Program-made: the position numbers and the translations under genes
Shown here: positions 23,567 through 30,681 of the stretch, one piece after another
How the letters are laid out: each line of letters opens with the position of its first letter
Numbering within the stretch: the first letter of the stretch is position 1
NCBI RefSeq assembly: GCF_030269665.1
Contig: NZ_BSTS01000033.1
Coordinates: 1-33,220, forward strand
Reading direction: 5' to 3'
Length of the DNA stretch: 33,220 nt
From: Actinomycetospora sp. NBRC 106375
GTDB taxonomy: Bacteria; Actinomycetota; Actinomycetes; Mycobacteriales; Pseudonocardiaceae
Notes under the pieces: model-generated
Seen by the model: only the letters and a program-made list of their open reading frames with translations
Database searches by the model: none
Told to the model about the DNA's origin: nothing

Positions 23567-23639
23567 AGCGGACGACGGGACTCGAACCCGCGACCCTCAC
23601 CTTGGCAAGGTGATGCGCTACCAACTGCGCTACGTCCGC
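23567..23639 (-). tRNA. tRNA-Gly (GCC)
   Basis: A 73-nt cloverleaf. The acceptor GCGGACG pairs with CGTCCGC, the discriminator is U, and the anticodon loop TTGCCAA has anticodon GCC. First gene of the Gly-Cys-Val cluster, 57 bases before tRNA-Cys. Confidence 0.97.
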
Positions 23640-23735
23640 GTGTGGCCGGCGGGGTTCGGGGTTCCGACCCGCCGTTGCCGACGAAGAGAACACTACTGCA
23701 CCGTGCGCCCCCCGTGCCTCGCGGGGGGGGGTCTG

Positions 23736-24161
23736 TCAGCTCGGGTCGCTGGAGAGCAGCAGGCCGAGCGCGTGCTCGAGGTCCAGCCAGTCGTCCTCGC
23801 AGCCGGGGGCGACGATCTCGTGCGTGCGGGCGAGGAACTCGGAGACCTCGCGGCTCGCGGCACGGAACGTGGCGTGACCGGAGGGGGAGCTGAGCTCGAT
23901 CTCGATCGACTCGGCGTCGGCCTCGAACGGACGGATCCGGACGTCGCCGGCGCCGGCGACACCGAGCAGACCGTCGGTGAGGAGGTCGCGCGAGAACACC
24001 CACTCCACCCAGCCGGCGCGGCCGGTGCGGAAGGCCGCCTGCACCGCGTAGGGGTCGCGCGTGTCGTAACGCATCTCGACCTGGACGGGCACGGGCGGGT
24101 TCGGCGGACCGACGAGGTCGAAGACCGCCGTCGAGCGGATCGTCGTGTGGTCGTTGAGCAT
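23736..24161 (-). CDS. SsgA-family sporulation/cell-division regulator
   Basis: A 141-aa SsgA-like protein (SALP), a family restricted to morphologically complex actinobacteria. These proteins help position the divisome at septation; SsgB recruits FtsZ in Streptomyces. Typical features are the N-terminal strands RSTAVFDLV and VEMRYDTRDPYAVQAAFRTG, the WVFSRDLLTDGL segment and the FLARTHEIVAPG block near the C-terminus. The length matches SsgB/SsgA. The ATG has AAAGG upstream. It is divergent from the sigma-factor gene with a shared 235-base promoter region that contains a 9-bp inverted repeat. It is probably SsgB-like, but I do not assign a symbol. Confidence 0.92.
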   Translation of the reverse strand: MLNDHTTIRSTAVFDLVGPPNPPVPVQVEMRYDTRDPYAVQAAFRTGRAGWVEWVFSRDLLTDGLLGVAGAGDVRIRPFEADAESIEIELSSPSGHATFRAASREVSEFLARTHEIVAPGCEDDWLDLEHALGLLLSSDPS

Positions 24162-24263
24162 GTGGCTGCCTTTCGCACGCTGCTGTCGTCGGGGGAAACG
24201 ACTGGCGGACGACCCTGTGACGCCGGTTCACCCGGCTCACGCATGCATCACACCGTACGAGCA

Positions 24264-24302
24264 CTTCGTTACCGGCTTACCCGGTTCGGTTCCGTAACGA
24301 AG
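24264..24302 (+). promoter_or_regulatory. 9-bp inverted repeat between ssgA-like and sigma genes
   Basis: CTTCGTTAC (24264-24272) pairs with GTAACGAAG (24294-24302) around a 21-base centre containing repeated CCGG. It is AT-richer than its surroundings and lies in the divergent promoter region. It may regulate either gene or act as a hairpin in a leader. Confidence 0.45.
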
Positions 24303-24343
24303 CACCCTCCCCGGCCGGGCGTTCGTGTGTGCCCCGGGAGCAC

Positions 24344-24349
24344 TAGCCT
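24344..24349 (+). promoter_or_regulatory. Candidate -10 box of the sigma-factor operon
   Basis: TAGCCT matches TANNNT and would give a leader of about 40 bases before the GTG at 24397, which carries the strong ribosome site AGGAGAGGG at 24381-24389. Confidence 0.4.
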
Positions 24350-24396
24350 GAGCGACGTCTGACCCGGACACGGACATCAAAGGAGAGGGTCGACCA

Positions 24397-25035
24397 GTGA
24401 CCGACGCGTCGCGAGGAGTCCCGGAGGCGGCTCCGGAGCGTGACGACGACGGTCCCACCCGTGTGACTGACGCCACATTGCTCGAACAGATCGGCGAGCG
24501 CAGCGCGGACGCCCTCGCGCAGCTCTACGACCGCTTCGGCCGCCCGGCCTACTCGCTGGCCCGTCGTATCTGTGTGGACGAGTCGTTGGCGGAGGACGTG
24601 GTGCAGGAGGCGTTCCTCGTGGTGTGGCGGGACCCCGCGCGGTTCGACCCGGCCCGCGGGACGGTCTCCAGCTGGCTGTTGACCCTCGTGCACCACCGCG
24701 CCGTCGACGCCGTGCGCCGCGAGGCGACACGGCGGAAGCGCACCGTGGCGCCGAGTACCGACGGCGAGGACTGGAACATCCCGCCCGGGCCGGGGGCCGA
24801 CCAAGCCGCCCTCGGGGCGGTGGTCGCGGGGAAGGTGCGGGACGCCCTCGCCGACCTGCCCGCCGAACAGCGCGAGGCGCTCGCGCTGGCGTACTTCGGC
24901 GGCTACACGCAGCGCGAGGTCTCGAGCCTCGTCGGGGTGCCGCTGGGCACCGTGAAGTCCCGGATGTTCGCCGGCACACAGAAACTGCGGTCCGTTCTCG
25001 GGCCCCAGGTCGAGGTGGAAGGGGAGGACCGATGA
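24397..25035 (+). CDS. ECF RNA polymerase sigma factor (SigK/SigL-like)
   Basis: A 212-aa sigma-70 factor with only regions 2 and 4. Region 2 (about 28-110) has ALAQLYDRFGRPAYSLARRI, the core-binding VVQEAFLVVWR, and the -10-recognising SSWLLTLVHHRAVDAVRR. Region 4 (about 150-200) has LPAEQREALALAYFGGYTQREVSSL and the recognition helix VPLGTVKSRM. A ~25-residue acidic N-terminus is extra. It starts at GTG with a strong ribosome site. The stop overlaps the ATG of the anti-sigma gene (ATGA), the standard pairing that ensures equal synthesis. It probably drives an extracytoplasmic stress regulon. The closest family is that of sigma factors held by RskA-domain anti-sigma factors. Confidence 0.93.
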   Translation: MTDASRGVPEAAPERDDDGPTRVTDATLLEQIGERSADALAQLYDRFGRPAYSLARRICVDESLAEDVVQEAFLVVWRDPARFDPARGTVSSWLLTLVHHRAVDAVRREATRRKRTVAPSTDGEDWNIPPGPGADQAALGAVVAGKVRDALADLPAEQREALALAYFGGYTQREVSSLVGVPLGTVKSRMFAGTQKLRSVLGPQVEVEGEDR

Positions 25036-25841
25036 ACGAACGCGCCGTCCCCGACACCCACACCGGCGCACACGACGCGCTCGCCGTCGGCTGGGCCCTG
25101 CACACCCTCGACGAGGACGAGGCGACGGAGTTCGCCGCGCACCTCGAGGAGTGCCCGGTCTGCCGTCGCACGGTCGACGAGACCACCGAGATGCTCGGCG
25201 GCCTCGCCGAGGCGGTCGTCCCCGTCGACCCGCCGCCGCTGCTGCGGCGGCGGCTGCTCGACGCGGTGGAGGCCGAGGCCGCGCCGGCCGCGGTCCCCGC
25301 GGCCGCGTCCCCCGACGCGTCCGTCGTCCCCCTGGCGTCGCGCCGGCGCGCGAACCGCTGGCTCGCGGTCGCCGCCGTCGCCCTCGTGATCGCGGCGGTC
25401 GGCGGGATCGTCACCGCGGTGCAGTCGACCCGCGCCGAGCGCGAGACCGCGGCCGTGGCGGCCGCCCAGGCCGAGCGGGACGCGCCGGTGATCGACATCC
25501 TGCGGGACGCCGGCACCCCCGGCACGGCCCACGCCACCCTCGCGGACCCGAACGGCGCCCTGGTCGGCCTCGTCGTCGACGACGGCCACGGCCAGCGGGT
25601 GCTGACGACGGGCCTCGCGGCGAACCCGACCGACGAGATCTATGTCCTGTGGGGGCTCGTCGACGGAACCCCGCAGGCGCTCGGGACGTTCGACGTCGGG
25701 GGGCAGGGTCCGGGAGTGAGTTCCGTACCCTCGACCCCCGAGGCGGTCCCGTTTGCCGGGTTTGCGGTGTCACTCGAGCCCGGACGCACGGCCCCCGCCT
25801 CGCCGACACGAGTCGTCGCGAGTGGACAGGTGGGACGTTGA
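25032..25841 (+). CDS. Anti-sigma factor with zinc-binding N-terminus and RskA domain
   Basis: A 269-aa single-pass membrane protein. The N-terminal cytoplasmic zinc-binding anti-sigma (ZAS) domain carries His37-x3-Cys41-x2-Cys44. One membrane helix follows at about 107-128 (RWLAVAAVALVIAAVGGIVTAV). The extracytoplasmic C-terminal RskA domain shows EIYVLWGLVDGTPQALGTF and a beta-rich end. It should sequester the preceding sigma factor and release it upon regulated proteolysis or zinc/redox change. The Cys pair makes a redox switch possible. The ATG overlaps the sigma stop, and the TGA overlaps the TTG start of the following PGPGW gene, so the operon is fully coupled. Confidence 0.92.
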   Translation: MNERAVPDTHTGAHDALAVGWALHTLDEDEATEFAAHLEECPVCRRTVDETTEMLGGLAEAVVPVDPPPLLRRRLLDAVEAEAAPAAVPAAASPDASVVPLASRRRANRWLAVAAVALVIAAVGGIVTAVQSTRAERETAAVAAAQAERDAPVIDILRDAGTPGTAHATLADPNGALVGLVVDDGHGQRVLTTGLAANPTDEIYVLWGLVDGTPQALGTFDVGGQGPGVSSVPSTPEAVPFAGFAVSLEPGRTAPASPTRVVASGQVGR

Positions 25842-26338
25842 CCGAACCGGCCGAGCCGCCGACCGTGACCGCGGACCAGCCGACCGGAGGCTCCACCGAC
25901 GGGCAGCCGGACATGCCGCCGGCGCCGCGGCACCGCACGCTGCGGACCCGTCTGCGGCATTTCCGCGCGCGCGTGCGCGGGAACCCGAAGGCGAACAAGG
26001 CCTGGCGGCTCGCCATCGGGATCCTCGGCACGGTCGTCCTGTGCGTGGGCGTCGTCGCGATCCCCTACCCCGGCCCCGGCTGGCTGATCGTCTTCGCCGG
26101 CCTCGGCATCCTCGCCACCGAGTTCACCTGGGCCGGCCGGCTCCTGCGGTTCGCCCGGCGCCACTACGACCGCTGGATGGCGTGGGTCGGCCGCCAGAAC
26201 ATCGTCGTCAAGGCGTTGCTGGGTCTGCTGACGTGCGCCGTCGTCCTCGCGACCCTCTGGCTGCTCGGCGCGTTCTACCTCGTCGCCAAGGTCGTCGGCC
26301 TCGGTGGCTGGACCTGGCTGCAGAGCCCGATCGCCTGA
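25838..26338 (+). CDS. PGPGW (TIGR02611-type) membrane protein
   Basis: A 166-aa actinobacterial membrane protein starting at TTG 25838, which overlaps the anti-sigma stop as TTGA; a GGTGGGA lies just upstream. After a ~45-residue Pro/Thr-rich, then basic, cytoplasmic N-terminus come hydrophobic segments near 62-80 and 83-98, and a third near 124-145. The family signature YPGPGWLIVFAGLGILATEF lies at about 76-95. The function of the family is not known. Its tight coupling to the sigma/anti-sigma pair suggests it takes part in that stress pathway, perhaps as a co-sensor in the membrane. This is inference. Confidence 0.85.
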   Translation: MTEPAEPPTVTADQPTGGSTDGQPDMPPAPRHRTLRTRLRHFRARVRGNPKANKAWRLAIGILGTVVLCVGVVAIPYPGPGWLIVFAGLGILATEFTWAGRLLRFARRHYDRWMAWVGRQNIVVKALLGLLTCAVVLATLWLLGAFYLVAKVVGLGGWTWLQSPIA

Positions 26339-26343
26339 TGGTC

Positions 26344-26349
26344 TAGGCT
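26344..26349 (+). promoter_or_regulatory. -10 box of tRNA-Val(CAC)
   Basis: TAGGCT lies 12 bases before the mature 5' end of the tRNA and fits TANNNT. A clear -35 box is not seen, because the region lies in the 3' end of the PGPGW gene. Confidence 0.5.
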
Positions 26350-26361
26350 CGGACGCGCTGC

Positions 26362-26433
26362 GGGCGATTAGCTCAGGGGGAGAGCGCTTCGTTCACACCG
26401 AAGAGGTCACTGGTTCGATCCCAGTATCGCCCA
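26362..26433 (+). tRNA. tRNA-Val (CAC)
   Basis: A 72-nt cloverleaf with acceptor GGGCGAT/ATCGCCC and discriminator A. The anticodon stem is CTTCG/CGAAG with loop TTCACAC, so the anticodon is CAC, reading GUG. Outside the anticodon arm it is almost identical to the tRNA-Val(GAC) gene 3 kb away on the other strand. Confidence 0.97.
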
Positions 26434-26440
26434 CCGGCAG

Positions 26441-26490
26441 AACCCCTGGTCACAGGCTCGACGAGAGCCACCGGCCAGGGGTTTTCTCGT
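26441..26490 (+). terminator. Terminator after tRNA-Val(CAC)
   Basis: AACCCCTGGTC (26441-26451) pairs with GGCCAGGGGTT (26473-26483) in an 11-bp stem with one G-U pair. A T-rich tail (TTTTCTCGTTT) follows, giving a true factor-independent terminator. Confidence 0.88.
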
Positions 26491-26504
26491 TTCTCCGTCC
26501 GACG

Positions 26505-26795
26505 CTAGGCGTGGACCACGACCTCGCCCTGGATGACGGTCGGCGGGTTCGGCAGCGCGCCGCCGAGCCCGAGCTCGCCGATCAGCTTCGCCGCGGCGCG
26601 CGTCGACTCCTCGGCGCCGGCCCGGTCGGCGAAGACGCTCACGGTCACGAGGCTCGCGTCGCCGCTGTCGACCAGGTAGTAGGCGACGAAGCCCTCGATC
26701 CCGGTCATCAGCTCGCGCAGCCGGGCCTCGTGCCCCTGGATCTGTGCGACGACGTCCGGGGCCTCGTTCTGGTAGTGACGGACCGCAGTGAACAT
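26505..26795 (-). CDS. Antibiotic-biosynthesis-monooxygenase-like (ABM) ferredoxin-fold protein
   Basis: A 96-aa dimeric alpha/beta-barrel protein starting at ATG 26795 with GGAGAGG upstream. The N-terminal FTAVRHYQNEAP strand, the GIEGFVAYYLVDSGDASLVTV hairpin (around residues 33-53) and SVFADRAGAEESTRAAAKL helix match ABM/YciI-like small monooxygenases, enzymes or binding proteins that need no cofactor. Heme-degrading His/Asn residues of IsdG are not obvious. No operon partner on this strand; it ends 15 bases from the tRNA terminator. Function is unproven. Confidence 0.75.
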   Translation of the reverse strand: MFTAVRHYQNEAPDVVAQIQGHEARLRELMTGIEGFVAYYLVDSGDASLVTVSVFADRAGAEESTRAAAKLIGELGLGGALPNPPTVIQGEVVVHA

Positions 26796-26912
26796 GGAGC
26801 CTCTCCTCTCCGTCGTGCCGCCGATCGGGCGGAGGAGGACGAGGGTGAGCCCACCGGGTTGCGTACCCACACCTCCGAAGGAGTGACGCCGGCCGCCGTC
26901 GGAGCAAGGGTG

Positions 26913-26918
26913 CAGGCT
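26913..26918 (+). promoter_or_regulatory. Possible -10 box for leaderless ICMT-like mRNA
   Basis: CAGGCT lies exactly 7 bases before GTG 26926, and no ribosome-binding site is present between them. Confidence 0.35.
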
Positions 26919-26925
26919 CGCCGGC

Positions 26926-27513
26926 GTGACAGCCAGGTTCTTCCGCGACGTGGTCTGGAGCGCGATCGGCGTCGGCGGCGCGTTCGGTGCGATCAGGGTG
27001 ATGGAGTCGTTCCGCCCCGAGGTGATCGCGGACGACGTCGGTGCGCCCGGCAACACCACCAGCGTCGGCGAGCTGACACGGGCCTACTTCCTGTCGGCGT
27101 CGGTCATGGCCGGCTCGCCGGTGGCGACGACGGCGCGCCTGCCCGCGGTGTCCGGGCCCCTCGGGATCGCGGTCCAGGTCGCCGGCGTCGGCCTGCGGGT
27201 CCGCGCCATGCGAGCGCTGGGGGGCCACTACTCGCGGGGCCTCCGCGTCGCCGAGGGGCAGCCCGTCGTCACGTCCGGTCCCTACCGGTACGTGCGCCAC
27301 CCCGGCTACCTGGCCGCCGTCCTCGCCTGGCTCGGCGCCGCGCTCAGCACGCGCAACGCCGTGCCGGTCGCGATCACCCTGCTCGCCGTCGGGACGGCGT
27401 ACCGGCACCGGATCGATGCCGAGGAGGCGCTGCTCGTGAACGACCTGCCGGGCTACGCCGAGTACGCCGCCACCACCGGACGGTTGGTCCCGCTGCTCAG
27501 TTCTCGGCGATGA
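26926..27513 (+). CDS. Isoprenylcysteine carboxyl methyltransferase-like membrane protein
   Basis: A 195-aa integral membrane methyltransferase of the ICMT/PEMT fold. The conserved C-terminal S-adenosylmethionine-binding region is clear: VVTSGPYRYVRHPGYLAAVL (about 115-134), then EEALLVNDLPGYAEYAATTGRLVP at 166-189 (HP...E-E pair). Four or so hydrophobic segments are predicted. In bacteria these enzymes methylate lipids, small thiols or phenols; true isoprenyl-cysteine is unlikely as a substrate. The GTG start appears leaderless. A small membrane protein gene follows after 102 bases. Confidence 0.88.
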   Translation: MTARFFRDVVWSAIGVGGAFGAIRVMESFRPEVIADDVGAPGNTTSVGELTRAYFLSASVMAGSPVATTARLPAVSGPLGIAVQVAGVGLRVRAMRALGGHYSRGLRVAEGQPVVTSGPYRYVRHPGYLAAVLAWLGAALSTRNAVPVAITLLAVGTAYRHRIDAEEALLVNDLPGYAEYAATTGRLVPLLSSRR

Positions 27514-27615
27514 ATGGCGTGTCATTCACTCGAACGGGTGGGTGTCACGGCCATACTCCTTTTGCCGCCGACGTCGGCGATGAAGCGCCGTCGGCACTCT
27601 GGGGGGAGGCGTGCC

Positions 27616-27831
27616 ATGAATCCGTTCACGATCAGCGGGATCCTCGCCGGAATCGTTCTGGGATTCCTGCTCGGGAGGTCCTGGGCCGAGTACTTCAATG
27701 CCGCGGCGGTGGGTCAGCAGGCCCACAACAACCGCAAGAACTACCGCGGGCGCAGCACGCTGGCCTGGTACCTCGGCGCGTTCCTCGTCATCGGGGGAGT
27801 CCTGTTCTTCGGGTACGCCGTCCCGGCCTGA
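27616..27831 (+). CDS. Small two-helix membrane protein (71 aa)
   Basis: ATG 27616 has a strong GGGGGGAGG ribosome site. The peptide has an N-terminal membrane segment (ISGILAGIVLGFLLG, about 6-20), a hydrophilic linker rich in Asn/Arg/Tyr (HNNRKNYRGRS), and a second segment (WYLGAFLVIGGVLFFGYAV, about 51-69). Not a family I recognise. It is probably real because of the ribosome site and consistent codon use. An in-frame ATG at 27580 is a less likely start. Confidence 0.75.
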   Translation: MNPFTISGILAGIVLGFLLGRSWAEYFNAAAVGQQAHNNRKNYRGRSTLAWYLGAFLVIGGVLFFGYAVPA

Positions 27832-27880
27832 TCGGCGGAACGTAGACACCGCCGCCGGGGCGGGCTTGAATCCCGGAGGC

Positions 27881-28822
27881 ATGGGAGCGACCCCGGCCGC
27901 GGCCGCGTGGTCCACGACGGCGGTGGATCAGGACCAGGCCTTCGACTACTGGCGCGACCTGATCTGCGACGCCTTCGTCCAGCTCTCCGCCCGACCCGGG
28001 CACGACGGTCCGTTCGACGGTGCGATCGAGCACCAGGCCCTCGACGACGTCGAGCTCTCGACCGTCACCGCCGACGCCCAGCGCGTCGACCGCACCCGCA
28101 CCCTGATCGCGCGGAGCCACGAGGACTACGTGCTCGCGAGCATCCAGCTCGACGGCTACGGCCGGATCCGTCAGGACGGGCGTGTCGCGTGCCTGCGGGC
28201 CGGGGCGATGGCGTTCTACGACAGCACGCGGCCCTACACCCTCGAGTTCGGTGACCGGTTCCGGCAGCTGGTGATCCAGGTGCCGCGCTCCGCGGTGCCG
28301 CACGCGCCGGTGCGTGAGGCCACCGCGGTCACGCTCGACGCCCCGGGTCCGGGCCGCGTCGTGACGGAGTTCTTCGTCGGGATGGCCCGTGAGGCGTGGC
28401 AGGGTCACCCGACCCCCGCGCTGGTGCCGCACGCGCTGGGCCTGCTCGAGCTCGCGCTCGGGCTCGCGGCCTCGACGTCGGCGGGCACCGAGGCCGGCAC
28501 CGACGCCGCGACCCGTCAGCAGGTGCGCACCGCGATCGCCCGCGCCGCCGCCCTGCCGGGCGTGAGCGCCGAGGACATCGCGGCGGCCTGCCACATCTCC
28601 CGGCGGACGCTGTTCCGCGTCCTGGCGGCCGAGGGCGCGACGCTGCGCGAGCTGCTGCGCGGCGAGCGGGTCCGGCGGGCCGAGGTCCTGCTCCGCGGCC
28701 AGCCGCACCTGCCCGTCGCCGTCGTCGCCGCGCGGTGCGGCTTCGGCGGCGAGGCCCAGCTCCACCGCGCGTTCCGCGACGCCACGGGGGTCAGCCCCGG
28801 CGCCTACCGCTCCCGGGGCTAG
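27881..28822 (+). CDS. AraC-family regulator, NitR-like
   Basis: A 313-aa AraC/XylS regulator with an AraC_binding_2-type sensor domain (FDYWRDLICDAF at the start, then RAGAMAFYDSTRPYTLEF and FRQLVIQVPR) and a C-terminal double HTH (ISRRTLFRVLAAEGATLREL and FGGEAQLHRAFRDATGVSPGAYR, separated by a linker). This is the type that activates nitrilase genes in Rhodococcus (NitR). The nitrilase gene lies 120 bases downstream in the same direction, behind a direct repeat with AraC geometry. The ATG is very close to GGAGG, so GTG 27923 is a possible alternative start. Confidence 0.9.
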   Translation: MGATPAAAAWSTTAVDQDQAFDYWRDLICDAFVQLSARPGHDGPFDGAIEHQALDDVELSTVTADAQRVDRTRTLIARSHEDYVLASIQLDGYGRIRQDGRVACLRAGAMAFYDSTRPYTLEFGDRFRQLVIQVPRSAVPHAPVREATAVTLDAPGPGRVVTEFFVGMAREAWQGHPTPALVPHALGLLELALGLAASTSAGTEAGTDAATRQQVRTAIARAAALPGVSAEDIAAACHISRRTLFRVLAAEGATLRELLRGERVRRAEVLLRGQPHLPVAVVAARCGFGGEAQLHRAFRDATGVSPGAYRSRG

Positions 28823-28825
28823 GTC

Positions 28826-28858
28826 GGCACGCGGCGCGAGTGCCGGTGGCACGCGACG
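28826..28858 (+). promoter_or_regulatory. AraC-type direct-repeat operator before the nitrilase gene
   Basis: GGCACGCGGCG (28826-28836) and GGCACGCGACG (28848-28858) form an 11-bp direct repeat with one mismatch and a 22-bp period, two helical turns, as in AraC/XylS operators. The repeat lies between the NitR-like gene and the nitrilase gene. A partial inverted copy, GTGCC, lies at 28840. Confidence 0.6.
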
Positions 28859-28892
28859 TCAGTCCGGCGCCCGCGGCACCGCGCACGCTCCC

Positions 28893-28904
28893 GTCACGGG
28901 TGAC
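28893..28904 (+). promoter_or_regulatory. Perfect 12-bp palindrome in the nitrilase promoter region
   Basis: GTCAC-GG-GTGAC sits 38 bases before the nitrilase ATG, downstream of the direct repeat. It may be a second regulatory site or an overlap with the promoter. Confidence 0.35.
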
Positions 28905-28942
28905 GACGTCGTCGCCGCCACCGCGATCGACGAGGAGTACCC

Positions 28943-29944
28943 ATGGCACACGTGGTGCGTGCGGCCGCCGTCCAGGCCGAGCCCCGCTGGCTGGACCTCG
29001 ACGCCGGCGTCGAGCACATGATCGGCTACATCGCCGACGCCGCGCGGCAGGGCGTCCAGCTGGTCACCTTCCCCGAGACGTTCATCCCGGGCTATCCGTG
29101 GTGGATCTGGCTGGACGCGCCCGCCATGGGCATGCCGTTCGTGCCGCGGTACGCCGAGAACTCGATGACCCGCGAGGGCGAGCACATGCGCCGCATCGCG
29201 CACGCGGCGGGCGAGCACGGCATCCACGTCGTCTTCGGCTTCAGCGAGCGCGCGGGCGGCAGCCTCTACATGTCCCAGGCGCTGATCTCGGACACCGGCC
29301 AGGTGATCAGCGTGCGGCGCAAGCTCAAGCCGACCCACGTCGAGCGCTCGGTGTTCGGTGAGGGCGACGGCAGCGACGTCCAGGTCCACGACACGCCGCT
29401 CGGCCGGGTCGGGGCGCTGAACTGCTGGGAACATCTCCAGCCGCTGACCAAGTACGCGATGTACAGCCTCGGCGAGCAGATCCACGTCGGCGCCTGGCCC
29501 AGCTTCTCGCTCTACCGGGGCGGCGCGCGGGCGCTCGGGCCGGAGGTCAACAACGCCGCCAGCCTCATGTACGCCGTCGAGGGACAGACGTTCGTGGTCG
29601 CGCCGTGCGCCGTCGTGGGGCAGGCCGGCCACGACCTGTACTGCGACACCGAGACCAAGCGTCAGCTCCTGATGCTCGGTGGCGGGTTCGCGCGAATCTT
29701 CGGGCCGGAGGGCACGCCGCTCGGCGAGGACCTCCCGGAGACGGAGGAGGGCATGGTCGTCGCCGACCTCGACTTCTCGATGATCGCGATCGCGAAGTCG
29801 GCGGCCGACCCGGTCGGGCACTACTCGCGTCCCGACGTCATGCGCCTGCTCATCAACCGCGCGCCGAGCCCGGCCGTCGTCGACCGCAGCGTGCCCGCCG
29901 TGCCGGCGTTCGTCGACGCCGACGAGCTCGCGCCGGCGGACTGA
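28943..29944 (+). CDS. Nitrilase (carbon-nitrogen hydrolase family)
   Basis: A 333-aa nitrilase that would convert nitriles directly to carboxylic acid and ammonia. The catalytic triad is complete and spaced as in Rhodococcus nitrilases: Glu45 in FPETFIPGYP, Lys127 in RRKLKPTHVER and Cys161 in ALNCWEH. The long blocks SERAGGSLYM, LTKYAMYSLGEQIHVGAWP, LEG-like AVEGQTFVV, and the C-terminal ADPVGHYSRPDV closely resemble the aliphatic/arylacetonitrile enzymes. It is slightly shorter at the C-terminus than the ~365-aa Rhodococcus proteins. ATG 28943 has GAGGAG upstream. A NitR-like activator is directly upstream. No aldoxime dehydratase gene is present in the window. Confidence 0.93.
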   Translation: MAHVVRAAAVQAEPRWLDLDAGVEHMIGYIADAARQGVQLVTFPETFIPGYPWWIWLDAPAMGMPFVPRYAENSMTREGEHMRRIAHAAGEHGIHVVFGFSERAGGSLYMSQALISDTGQVISVRRKLKPTHVERSVFGEGDGSDVQVHDTPLGRVGALNCWEHLQPLTKYAMYSLGEQIHVGAWPSFSLYRGGARALGPEVNNAASLMYAVEGQTFVVAPCAVVGQAGHDLYCDTETKRQLLMLGGGFARIFGPEGTPLGEDLPETEEGMVVADLDFSMIAIAKSAADPVGHYSRPDVMRLLINRAPSPAVVDRSVPAVPAFVDADELAPAD

Positions 29945-30001
29945 CGCGCGGCTGCGGTGCGCCGCGCCGGGCTGCGGGCCCGGCTCGGTGATGCTGTCGC
30001 C

Positions 30002-30529
30002 GTGACGGACTTCGTCGGCGCGCCGACACCCGGACCCGGTCGCGACCCCGGGCCGGTCGGCAAGATCATCCTGCTGATCCTCTGGCTCGTGCTCGCCGTG
30101 CTCCCGATCGTCGTGGCGATCGGGGACCTCCGGCTCGCCGCCGGAGCGATCGGCACGCCGGGGACCCTGACCGTCGAGCAGTGCACCGACCTCGGGCGGG
30201 GCCGCTACGACTGCACCGGACGGTTCGCGCCCGACGGGGGAGGGCCGCCGGTGGCCGTCGACGCCTCGCCGGACTCGACCGCCGGGGACGTCCGCCCGGC
30301 GCAGCTCACGCCCGAGGGGGACCGGGCCGTCCCGGCCGGGACCGCCGGGATCCTGGCGGCCCTCACCCTGCCGTTCGTGGGGCTCTTCGCGCTCGGGTTC
30401 GTGCCGGCCGTCGCGCTGTGGGCGACCGGGAGCCGTCGGAGCAAGCGCCCGGCGGTCGTGGGCGGGGTCGTGATCGGCGTCGTGTCGGTGGTCGGGATCG
30501 TCGTGGGACTCGCCGCCGCGTACTCCTGA
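30002..30529 (+). CDS. Membrane protein of unknown function
   Basis: A 175-aa protein starting at GTG 30002. A Pro/Gly-rich N-terminus of ~20 residues is followed by a membrane helix (IILLILWLVLAVLPIVVAI, about 23-41), an extracytoplasmic loop of ~75 residues with two Cys (EQCTDLGRGRYDCTG) that could form a disulfide, a second helix (ILAALTLPFVGLFALGFVPAV), a basic loop (SRRSKR) and a third helix near the C-terminus. It resembles no family I can name. A GATGCT -10-like box 6 bases before the start suggests a leaderless message. Confidence 0.75.
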   Translation: MTDFVGAPTPGPGRDPGPVGKIILLILWLVLAVLPIVVAIGDLRLAAGAIGTPGTLTVEQCTDLGRGRYDCTGRFAPDGGGPPVAVDASPDSTAGDVRPAQLTPEGDRAVPAGTAGILAALTLPFVGLFALGFVPAVALWATGSRRSKRPAVVGGVVIGVVSVVGIVVGLAAAYS

Positions 30530-30603
30530 CGTCGCCGGCGGCGGGAGCCCTCACCGTCCCCGCCGTGGCGGCCGCCGACGTCCGTTGCGACGATCCGGGG
30601 GTG

Positions 30604-30621
30604 GGCCCGGGCGAGCGGGCC
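30604..30621 (+). terminator. GC hairpin between the membrane gene and the guanidine riboswitch
   Basis: GGCCCG-GGCGAG-CGGGCC forms a 6-bp stem directly before the riboswitch aptamer. It may end upstream transcription or belong to the leader. No T-run follows. Confidence 0.35.
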
Positions 30622-30623
30622 TC

Positions 30624-30664
30624 CTGGACGAGCGGCGCCGTACCCAGACCGCGACAAGACGGCG
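30624..30664 (+). promoter_or_regulatory. Guanidine-III riboswitch (ykkC-III class)
   Basis: The leader of the SMR gene has the conserved core GGACGAG ... CGCCGTACCC ... GACAAGACGGCG in the correct order and spacing. Stem P1 is CTGG (30624-30627) with CCAG (30644-30647), where the well-studied Thermobifida fusca example has CCGG/CCGG, so the pair change is compensatory. Stem P2 is CGCCGT (30636-30641) with ACGGCG (30659-30664), perfect. The two form the known pseudoknot that binds guanidinium. The aptamer ends 7 bases before a GAGG ribosome site (30672-30675), which points to control of translation. Confidence 0.92.
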
Positions 30665-30681
30665 ACCCTGCGAGGTCCGTC

